Of a stretch of 37,832 bases of DNA, positions 8,670 to 15,331 are shown in pieces. Origin of the DNA: an uncultured Prevotella sp. (GTDB lineage Bacteria; Bacteroidota; Bacteroidia; Bacteroidales; Bacteroidaceae); the NCBI GenBank assembly GCA_900316565.1, contig ONDK01000032.1, positions 1 to 37,832 of the forward strand, in the 5' to 3' direction. The position numbers and the translations under genes were made by a program. Under the pieces are notes generated by a model, which did not search any database, was not told where the DNA came from, and saw only the letters and a list, made by a program, of their open reading frames with translations. Position 1 is the stretch's first letter; each line of letters begins with the position of its first letter.

Positions 8670-8732
8670 TACGTTGAGGATTAGCGGTTTACGCAAAGGT
8701 AAGAAAAAAAATTGATAAAAAACTCAGAAAAT

Positions 8733-8764
8733 ATTTGTGGGAACGAATTTATTTCCTTACCTTT
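8733..8764 (+). promoter_or_regulatory. Promoter of tRNA-Phe
   Basis: TTTG at 8733-8736, 20 bases, then TACCTTTG at 8757-8764, about 77 bases before the mature tRNA. This is the clearest textbook match in the window. Confidence 0.8.
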
Positions 8765-8840
8765 GCACTCGCAATTCAGAAATGACGCAAAAGCAACAAG
8801 TTACAACTTGTGTTTTGCTCAGAAGAAGAAGCAAAGAAAT

Positions 8841-8913
8841 GGTGCCTTAGCTCAGGTGGTAGAGCAATGGACTGAAAATCCATGTGTCCTTGGTTCAACT
8901 CCAAGAGGTACCA
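8841..8913 (+). tRNA. tRNA-Phe (GAA)
   Basis: A 73-nt cloverleaf. Acceptor GGTGCCT pairs with AGGTACC (one G-T pair). The D arm is GCTC/GAGC with loop AGGTGGTA, the anticodon stem is ATGGA/TCCAT with loop CTGAAAA (anticodon GAA), the variable loop is GTGTC, and the T arm is CTTGG-TTCAACT-CCAAG. The discriminator is A and CCA is not encoded. Confidence 0.97.
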
Positions 8914-8935
8914 CTCCTCCTTTCATTAGGGCGGT

Positions 8936-8970
8936 GGGCGGTTCTCCACAAGAGGCCGCTCTTTCTTTTT
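8936..8970 (+). terminator. Terminator after tRNA-Phe
   Basis: GCGG..CTC pairs with GAG.CCGC around a CACAA loop, with a small internal bulge, followed by a T-rich run (8960-8970). Confidence 0.65.
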
Positions 8971-9040
8971 ATATATGGTCATCGTTTCTTGTAATTAACA
9001 TTTTCCGTACACCCGAACGACCCTCGCACGCATTCCGCCA

Positions 9041-9164
9041 GTGCAGGGAAGGGCTTTATGCCCTTCCTAAAAAATGGCCCAAACGCTGATAAATGATCAA
9101 AACGATTTGAGAAATAGGTCGAACATTCTTTTAGGGAGGGCATAAAGCCCTCCCCTACACCCGA
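9041..9164. repeat. REP-A inverted pair (REPIN-like)
   Basis: Two REP-A hairpins face each other. The left one is at 9041-9068 (core AAGGGCTTTATGCCCTTCC), and the right one, about 9131-9160, is its reverse complement with small changes. Each core folds alone (AGGGC-TTTAT-GCCCT), and the pair can also form one long hairpin. The 11-mer ACACCCGAACG occurs both 5' of the unit (9009) and directly at its right end. Short open frames across this unit are not genes. Confidence 0.85.
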
Positions 9165-9176
9165 ACGTATATACCT

Positions 9177-9335
9177 CATATCTTTCCATATTCCTTACTC
9201 TCTTTTCTATTCTTAATAAGGAAATATATACTACATATCTTTCCATTTTCCTTCATCTCTTTTCTATTCTTAATAAGGAAATATATACCACATATCTTTC
9301 CATATTCCTTCCTCTCTTTTCTATTCTTAATAAGG
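9177..9335. repeat. Three tandem copies of a 57-bp AT-rich unit
   Basis: Units begin at 9177, 9234 and 9291, each starting CATATCTTTCCAT and ending TTCTTAATAAGG. Copies differ at a few positions; the third is cut at its end. No open frame or hairpin explains them. Confidence 0.9.
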
Positions 9336-9436
9336 TGTTCAATTCACTGGGCTCTTTTTTACTCAGATACGGGATAAGTGCCTCGGAGTGGCACTTGGAC
9401 TATTCACCTCCTTTTCTTATTTTAAGGGAGTAACAC

Positions 9437-9536
9437 CCGCTTGCAGGGCGCGGCTAGGTAGGGTTAGGGGCCGTCCGCAAACAAGTGCCCTTATATTTTT
9501 TTACGGACGGCCACAAGGGCCGCGCCCTGCAAGCGG
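9437..9536. repeat. REP-D long hairpin, variant left arm
   Basis: The left arm starts CCGCTTGCAGGGCGCGGC and the right arm ends GCGCCCTGCAAGCGG. The inner arm GGCCGTCCG pairs with CGGACGGCC. The left arm has TAGGTAGGGTTAGG where the right arm has the complement of CCTTGT, so the two arms do not match in the middle. Confidence 0.85.
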
Positions 9537-9655
9537 ACGATATGCCCGAAGGAGAAGGGAACTAATCAACTCGGTACCTCGGAGACGCACTCTCAACGAC
9601 ATGGGCTAAGCGAGTGCAGCCAGAGAAGGAAACTGGCGGCTTTCGCCAATTATCA

Positions 9656-10213
9656 TTCTCTAGCAAAGGCGCAAAGGACGCAAAGAGGTGGACACAGACT
9701 AGGCTGTGCGGGCCGAATTAATCCGCTTGCAGGGTGCGGCTAGATAGAGTTAGGGGCCGTCCGACATAAAAACAATATACCGTGTCAGACCGACGACTGC
9801 AGGGTGCGGCTAGGCAAGGAAAGGCGGAACGCTGCTTGCTTTGCTCCAGTCTGCACTCGCTAAATTTCTTTCTCTAGCAAAGGCGCAAAGGACGCAAAGA
9901 GGTGGACACAGACTAGGCTATGCGGGCCGAATTAATCCGCTTGCAGGGTGCGGCCCTTGTGGCCGTCCGACATAAAAACAATATACCGTGTCAAACCGAC
10001 GACTGCAGGGTGCGGCTAGTAGGGTTAGGGGCCGTCCGACATAAAAACAATATACCATGTCAGACCGACGACCGCAGGGTGCGGCTAGTAGGGTTAGGGG
10101 CCGTCCGACATAATTTCAATAGGCCGATGTTTACGGACGGCCACAAGGGCCGCACCCTGCAGCCGTGAGACACCTAGGCAAGCAAAGGCGGAACGCCGCT
10201 TGCTTTGCTCGTC
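9656..10213. repeat. Cluster of REP-D units with an 84-bp direct repeat and 69-bp tandem units
   Basis: A sequence of about 84 bp starting TTCTCTAGCAAAGGCGCAAA occurs at 9656 and again at 9870. REP-D arms follow each. From 9961 a 69-bp unit (GGCCGTCCGACATAAAAACA and onward) is repeated at 10030 and partly at 10099, ending in an intact right arm at about 10133-10165. A second small palindrome (AGCAAAGGCG-GAA-CGCC) lies at 9807-9846 and 10173-10213. No gene is present from 8914 to 10420. Confidence 0.85.
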
Positions 10214-10226
10214 GCTTAAATTTCTT

Positions 10227-10268
10227 TTAATTCACACTATTAAGTAACTCCAGAAACTTGAATTAAAT
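10227..10268. repeat. Dispersed repeat, about 42 bp (copy 1)
   Basis: This stretch (core ACTATTAAGTAACT, then AGAAACTTGAAT) recurs in reverse orientation at 36966-37005. It has no coding potential. The rest of the gap to the M6 protease promoter (10269-10368) is AT-rich with nothing I can name. Confidence 0.75.
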
Positions 10269-10368
10269 AAGAATAACATCAAGGTGCATTAACGTAAAAA
10301 AGGAGAAAAATGAATAAATACTGGAATAAAATGAAAGAAACATCTATCGTTATGCCAAAATAATATTG

Positions 10369-10376
10369 TATCTTTG
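10369..10376 (+). promoter_or_regulatory. Probable -7 box for the M6 protease gene
   Basis: TATCTTTG at 10369-10376 matches TAnnTTTG, 44 bases before the chosen ATG. No good -33 element stands 19-21 bases upstream. Confidence 0.55.
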
Positions 10377-10420
10377 CACCCAATTCAAAATAAAAGCATT
10401 TGCAAATACATTATCGCATT

Positions 10421-12121
10421 ATGAGAAAAATCCTCCTTACCCTGCTCCTCACAGTCGCCATGACAGCGGGAGCAGTGCCTGCCCTCCGCGTATGGAGAAC
10501 GATAACCCAGCCGGACGGGACACAGATGAAGGTGATGCTCGTGGGAGACGAGCACTTCCATTATTATATCGACGAGAACAAGAACGCCTATACTCTTGAC
10601 TCTGCCGGCTATCTTAGAGACCTGCAGAAATCGAAAATAGAGGAACGGCAGCACGCAGCCGTAATGAGGGCCAAGGCCATGGCACCACGGCGCCAGCAGC
10701 AGTTCAATCCTCTTTCCGGAAAGAGAAAGACACTAGTCATTCTGGTGAACTTCAAAGACAAGACTTTCGACAACACCCTGAACAATGGCAATCCCAAGGC
10801 CACATTCAATGCCATCTGCAACCAGGAGGACTACACCAACGAATGGGGAGCCATAGGTAGCGTGCACAAGTACTTCCTGGACCAGAGCTACAATAAGTTT
10901 GACATCAACTTCGATGTCGTAGGACCCGTTACCGTAAGCCGGAACTACTCCTACTACGGAGCCGATGGCAGCAATGGTGATATTGACCTGAAGGCCGGCG
11001 ATATGGTAAGGGAGGCTGTAAAGCTCGTGAAAGACTCTGTGAACTTCAAGGACTACGACTGGGACGGCGACGGCAAGGCCGAGCAGGTTATATGCATATA
11101 CGCCGGAGAAGGCCAGGCCACGGGAGACGACGCCAACACCATCTGGCCTCATCAGTACTACCTCTCAGAGACAAGCGGTGGTGCTGTCAAGCTGCAGGGA
11201 ATCTACATCAACAACTACCTCGTACTCAACGAACTCGTAAATATCGAAACACAAAGTTACACCGGAGGAGGCATTCCAAGGATCTATCATGAAACGCGTC
11301 TCGGAGGTATGGGAACCCTCTGCCATGAGTTCTCGCACAGCCTCGGGCTGATGGACCATTACGATACCAGAAAGAATGGCGGCAACTATGGCATGGGCTC
11401 ATGGGACCTCATGGACTACGGCAGCTATGGCGGACCGCGCGACAACGGATGGGTGCCCACGGCAATGACCGCCTACGAGCGCATGTTCCTGGGATGGCTC
11501 ACACCAACGGAGCTCTACGACCACCGCGATTCCGTAAAGAACATGCCGTACCTGCAGGACTCGTCGTCAGCATACATTATATATAATAAGAACCACACCG
11601 ACGAGTACTTCATGCTTGAGAACAAGGGGCATGAGCGCTGGGACAGCTATCTGCCCGATGAGGGACTGCTGGTAACACATGTCGACTATAACAAGAGCGC
11701 ATGGACATACAACACTGTCAACGCGGGAAACCCACAGCTGATGACCGTGGTGCCTGCCGACAACGACTATACCAGGAGCAGGTCCACCGACAGCGACGGA
11801 CAGCTCGGAATGACATTCCCGTACGGTTCCCAGAACTATTTGGATTCCACTTACTTCGCGCTTAACAACCGGGCTGAGGACGGTACGAAAAATCTCTACT
11901 GCAAGGTACAAGGCATAACGGTCAACGACGACGGAACCATCAACTTCGGCTTTGTTCCTGACCCGAGATATGAGGTGGCAACGGGACTGAACCGCGTGAG
12001 CGTTTCCGGTGCAGCCGCAGAAGGCAAGGTTTCTCAGACCTATAACCTTTCGGGACAGCGCGTAGACAGCAGCTATCACGGCATAGTAATCAAAGACGGC
12101 AAGAAATACTATCAGAAGTAA
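10421..12121 (+). CDS. Secreted M6-family zinc metalloprotease
   Basis: A 566-residue exported protease related to InhA-type M6 enzymes. A signal peptide (MRKILLTLLLTVAMTAGA) leads. The zinc site is H302-E303-x-x-H306 in LCHEFSHSLGLMDHYD, with the downstream Asp typical of M6. The segment KTLVILVNFKDKTFD at the domain start is also typical of the family. The last 30 residues (YNLSGQRVDSSYHGIVIKDG, then KKYYQK) match a tail common on exported Prevotella proteins, which may aid export or surface sorting (inference). I chose 10421 over the in-frame ATG at 10400 because the signal peptide starts there. The gene stands alone, flanked by repeats. Likely role: degrading host or dietary protein. Confidence 0.9.
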   Translation: MRKILLTLLLTVAMTAGAVPALRVWRTITQPDGTQMKVMLVGDEHFHYYIDENKNAYTLDSAGYLRDLQKSKIEERQHAAVMRAKAMAPRRQQQFNPLSGKRKTLVILVNFKDKTFDNTLNNGNPKATFNAICNQEDYTNEWGAIGSVHKYFLDQSYNKFDINFDVVGPVTVSRNYSYYGADGSNGDIDLKAGDMVREAVKLVKDSVNFKDYDWDGDGKAEQVICIYAGEGQATGDDANTIWPHQYYLSETSGGAVKLQGIYINNYLVLNELVNIETQSYTGGGIPRIYHETRLGGMGTLCHEFSHSLGLMDHYDTRKNGGNYGMGSWDLMDYGSYGGPRDNGWVPTAMTAYERMFLGWLTPTELYDHRDSVKNMPYLQDSSSAYIIYNKNHTDEYFMLENKGHERWDSYLPDEGLLVTHVDYNKSAWTYNTVNAGNPQLMTVVPADNDYTRSRSTDSDGQLGMTFPYGSQNYLDSTYFALNNRAEDGTKNLYCKVQGITVNDDGTINFGFVPDPRYEVATGLNRVSVSGAAAEGKVSQTYNLSGQRVDSSYHGIVIKDGKKYYQK

Positions 12122-12182
12122 CTGGTTCTGAATAAAACAGCCTGAAGGAAAATTAGGTAATATAGGCTGCCGCATATCCAAT

Positions 12183-13072
12183 GTAGGGGAGGGCTTTATG
12201 CCCTTCCTAAAACAATGCCCCAACCTCTGAAAAATATCAAGAATTAGAGAATTAAAGAATTTTTTCTGCGTTTGTATGCTTTACTAAATATGTCGAACAT
12301 TGTTTTAGGAAGGGTATAAAGCCCTCCCCTACACTGGCGGGAAAATCAGGTGATATAGGCTGCTGAATACCCAGTGCAGGGAAGGGCTTTATGCCCTTCC
12401 TAAAACAATGCCCCAACCGCTGAAAAAAGCCGGACAAACAATGCAGTTCGGTATTTGCGAAATCTGCGTGAGATTTTTTTTTCACGCTGATTACGCAGAT
12501 AAATAATATCCAATCCTAAATAGATATAATTTAAAAAATCTGCGGGATCTGCGAAATCTGCGGGAGGTTATCCAATCTATTGGATGGATATATATTTAAA
12601 AATCTGCGGGATCTACCGACTTCGCCTTTAGGAAGGGCATAAAGCCCTCCCCTACACTGGCGGGAAAATCAGGTGATATTGGGTGCCGCATACACAGTGC
12701 AGGGAAGGGCTTTATGCCCTTCCTAAAACAATGCCCCAACCTCTGAAAATATCAAGAATTAGAGAATTAAAGAATTTTTTCTGCGTTTGTATGCTTTACT
12801 AAATATGTCGAACATTGTTTTAGGAAGGGCATAAAGCCCTCCCCTACACTGGCGGGGAAATCAGGTGATATATGGTTCCGCATATCCAATGTAGGGGAGG
12901 GCTTTATGCCCTTCCACAAAAAATGACCCAACCGATGAAAAAATGACCCAACCGTTTTAACAAATAGGTCGAACATTGTTTTAGGAAGGGCATAAAGCCC
13001 TTCCCTGCACTGGCGGGAAAATCAGGTGATATAGGGTTCCGCATACCCAGTGCAGGGAAGGGCTTATTACTC
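12183..13072. repeat. Tandem REP-A array with a conserved linker
   Basis: Several REP-A inverted pairs lie head to tail: about 12183-12336, 12378-12653 (disrupted), 12696-12848, 12890-13008, and a half copy at 13050. Cores read GGGCTTTATGCCCTTCC or its reverse. Between pairs is a conserved linker starting ACTGGCGGGAAAATCAGGTG. The centres of the first and third pairs share a segment (TTCTGCGTTTGTATGCTTTA) that also occurs inverted at about 14980-15010. The whole 12122-13079 gap holds only this array; short open frames in it are not genes. Confidence 0.9.
12456..12614. repeat. CTGCG-type repeats interrupting a REP-A pair
   Basis: Several copies of AATCTGCGGGATCT-like words (12460, 12537, 12555, 12601) and a hairpin (ATCTGCGTGA pairs with TCACGC..CGCAGAT, 12462-12500) replace the normal centre of the second REP-A pair. 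Confidence 0.75.
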
Positions 13073-13079
13073 TTGCCGT

Positions 13080-14567
13080 TTATTCGAACGGGTTCTCGGT
13101 AGGATAAGGCAGTGACTTCGGACGGTTGTACTGTATGTCCTTGATGCCGAGATAGCGGAAGACCTCAAAGAGGGTCTTGCCGACATGCGCGAAGGCCACC
13201 GCACCATGGTGAGGATAGTGCTTCTCGATGAGCACATGGCGGTAGAAACGCCCCATCTCCGGAATACCGAAGATACCTATGCCGCCGAAGGAGCGTGTCG
13301 GTACGTCGAGCACCTCACCCTGAGCGATATATGAGCGGAGCTCACCCTCGCTGTCGCACTGCAGACGGTAGAAGGTGATAGGACTTGCCGCGATGTCGCC
13401 TTCCAGCGTGCCGCGTGTGAAGTCCGGGTCGCCGGTCTCGAGGAGACGGTGCTGGATGAGCTGATATTTGATGGCACGGTTAGCACACATCTTGCAGCTT
13501 GGCGTGTTTCCGCAGTGGAAGCCCATGAAGGTGTCGGTGATGTCGTATTTGTTGCCGTACTTCTTGACGATATCCTCGTCATAGATATACTGTGGTGTGG
13601 AGTTGTTGATGTCGAGGAGCGTAACGGTATCGCCGGAAGCGCAGATGCCGATGTACTCCGACAGAGCACCATAGATATCGACCTCACAGCCTACAGGGAT
13701 GCCACGGCTGCACAGACGGCTGTTGACGTAGCATGGCTCAAAGCCGAACTGACTTGGGAATGCCGGCCAGCACTTGTCGGCGAAGGCCACATACTTACGG
13801 CTGCCGAGGTGGTCCTTAGCCCAGTCGAGAAGGGTGAGCTCAAACTGTGCCATCCTTGGCAGAAGGGTCTCATAGTACTTGCCCTCGCCCATCTCCTTGC
13901 GCATGTCCTCGCAGACCTCCGCGATACGCGGGTCGTCCTTATGCTCACGGTAGCTGACGAGCAGGTCGAGCTCGGAGTTCTCCTCCACCTCTACACCCAG
14001 CTCATACAGTCCCTTGATAGGAGCGTTGCAGGCGAAGAAGTCCTGTGGACGCGGACCGAAGGTGATAATCTTCAGACCTTTGAGTCCGAGGATGACACGA
14101 GCGATAGGCACGAAGTCCTCAATCATCTTCGCGATGTCATTGGCACGGCCGACAGGGTACTTTGGGATATAGCCTTTCAGATGGCGCATGCCGAGGTTAT
14201 ATGAGCAGTTCAGCATACCGCAGTAAGCATCACCACGTCCGTTTATCATATCACCATCGCCCTCAGCGGCAGCGACGAACATGCAAGGGCCGTCGAACTT
14301 CTCCGCGATGAGAGTCTCCGGGGTCTCCGGGCCGAAGTTGCCGAGGAAGACGACGAGTGCGTTGCAGCCTGCAGCCTTGACCTCGTCGACAGCCTTGAGC
14401 ATGTCGGCGTCGTTCTCAACGGTTGTCTTGCAGTCGAAAATCTCGCCTTTATATTCCTTTACGATGTTCTCACGGCGCTGCGTGGAGAGCTGAATAGGGA
14501 AACAGTCGCGGCTCACGGCAATAATGCCGAGCTTGACCTCTGGAATGTTGGAGCTTTTAATGTTCAT
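13080..14567 (-). CDS. L-fucose/L-arabinose isomerase family protein
   Basis: A 495-residue protein of the fucose/arabinose isomerase superfamily, cytoplasmic, expected to convert an aldose to its ketose with a divalent metal. Evidence is the overall fold pattern and length: N-terminal KLGIIAVSRDCFPIQLS, then ALVVFLGNFGPETPE, a central CWPAFPSQFGFEPCYVNSRL, GCEVDIYGALSEYIGI, and a C-terminal HHGAVAFAHVGKTLFEVFRY. The family has many members of unknown substrate, and no kinase or aldolase lies next to it, so I do not assign fucose or arabinose. A cysteine-rich stretch (FHCGNTPSCKMCANRA) could bind metal (inference). It has its own promoter and ends against the REP-A array. Confidence 0.8.
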   Translation of the reverse strand: MNIKSSNIPEVKLGIIAVSRDCFPIQLSTQRRENIVKEYKGEIFDCKTTVENDADMLKAVDEVKAAGCNALVVFLGNFGPETPETLIAEKFDGPCMFVAAAEGDGDMINGRGDAYCGMLNCSYNLGMRHLKGYIPKYPVGRANDIAKMIEDFVPIARVILGLKGLKIITFGPRPQDFFACNAPIKGLYELGVEVEENSELDLLVSYREHKDDPRIAEVCEDMRKEMGEGKYYETLLPRMAQFELTLLDWAKDHLGSRKYVAFADKCWPAFPSQFGFEPCYVNSRLCSRGIPVGCEVDIYGALSEYIGICASGDTVTLLDINNSTPQYIYDEDIVKKYGNKYDITDTFMGFHCGNTPSCKMCANRAIKYQLIQHRLLETGDPDFTRGTLEGDIAASPITFYRLQCDSEGELRSYIAQGEVLDVPTRSFGGIGIFGIPEMGRFYRHVLIEKHYPHHGAVAFAHVGKTLFEVFRYLGIKDIQYNRPKSLPYPTENPFE

Positions 14568-14674
14568 AAGATTTTTGTATTAATTTGTTTTAAGTTACGT
14601 TATTTGTCGTAGTTGTCTCTCACAGAAGGTAGATAGACACTGACGGTCATCACTTCTTCCATACTTTATACTCG

Positions 14675-14705
14675 CAAAGGTAGCGAATATTTCGGAAAGC
14701 GCAAA
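14675..14705 (-). promoter_or_regulatory. Promoter of the isomerase-family gene
   Basis: Minus strand: TTTG at 14705-14702, 19 bases, TACCTTTG at 14682-14675. The 5' leader is then about 100 bases. Confidence 0.75.
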
Positions 14706-14795
14706 GCAATGGTATTTAATATTTCCTAAATTTAGGATTTAGAGATAAATAGAAACGGGAATGGAACATAACTTAGTGCCTCGGAGATTCTGTGA

Positions 14796-15155
14796 GGTAT
14801 CCATTCAGCGCGTGGTGTCTGACACGGATATTTTATTTAGCGTTTGGAGTCTGACCGTACCCTGCAAGCGGATTACATTCGCTTGTACTTCCTCTCCGAG
14901 GCTGTGACCACCTCTATCTTCAGCGGAGTCCCGCCAGTAGGGGTGGGCTTTATGCCCTCCCTAAAACAATGTTCGACATATTTAGTAGAGCATACAAACG
15001 CAGAAAAATTCTTTAATTCTCTAATTCTTGATATTTTTTAGCGGTTGGGGCATTGTTTTAGGAAGGGCATGAAGCCCTCCCCTACATTGGATATGCGGAA
15101 CCATATATCACCTGATTTTCCCGCCAGTAGGGGTGGGGTTTATCCCCATCCTCCA
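14796..15155. repeat. Compound repeat, inverted REP-A copy and one REP-B unit
   Basis: 14796-14900 is a copy of the compound element at the right end of the window (shared words GTATCCATTCAGCGCGTGGT and TTTGGAGTCTGACC). 14935-15090 is a REP-A pair in the opposite orientation to the 12-kb array, followed by the reversed linker. 15126-15155 is one REP-B unit (GTAGGGGTGGGGTTTATCCC). No gene lies between 14568 and 15331. Confidence 0.85.
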
Positions 15156-15228
15156 ATGGCAACAGAGACTTACAGCCTCGGAGGCACTGAGTATGTTCTC
15201 TAACATCCGCTTATTCTACGGGAGTAAC

Positions 15229-15260
15229 ATCCGCTTGCAGGGTGCACCCTGCAAGCGGAT
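15229..15260. repeat. Perfect 32-bp palindrome from REP-D outer arms
   Basis: ATCCGCTTGCAGGGTG is joined directly to its own reverse complement, with no loop. The arms equal the outer arms of REP-D hairpins elsewhere, but the inner GGCC-CTTGT-GGCC part and the loop are missing. Confidence 0.9.
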
Positions 15261-15331
15261 AATTCATTTTGAAAGAAATTGCTCATTAACAATTGCTAAC
15301 TGCTCATTGCTCATTTTTCTACCACAACCTG

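Noticed and set aside
8693-8703. A minus-strand TACCTTTG box just after thiL
   Set aside because: It would drive transcription antisense to thiL, has no good -33 partner, and no gene follows in that direction. Probably chance.
9437-10160. TAGGGTTAGGG words as telomere-like sequence
   Set aside because: They occur only once per REP-D arm and are not tandem. The likeness to eukaryotic telomere repeats is most likely coincidence.
10400-10420. The upstream in-frame ATG at 10400 as start of the M6 protease
   Set aside because: Starting at 10421 gives a standard signal peptide. The extra seven residues (MQIHYRI) would precede it and lie close to the predicted transcription start.
12252-12976. Short open frames encoding peptides such as FLKQCSTYLVKHTNAEKIL
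   Set aside because: They lie wholly inside REP-A pairs and recur because the repeat recurs. No promoter or start context supports them.
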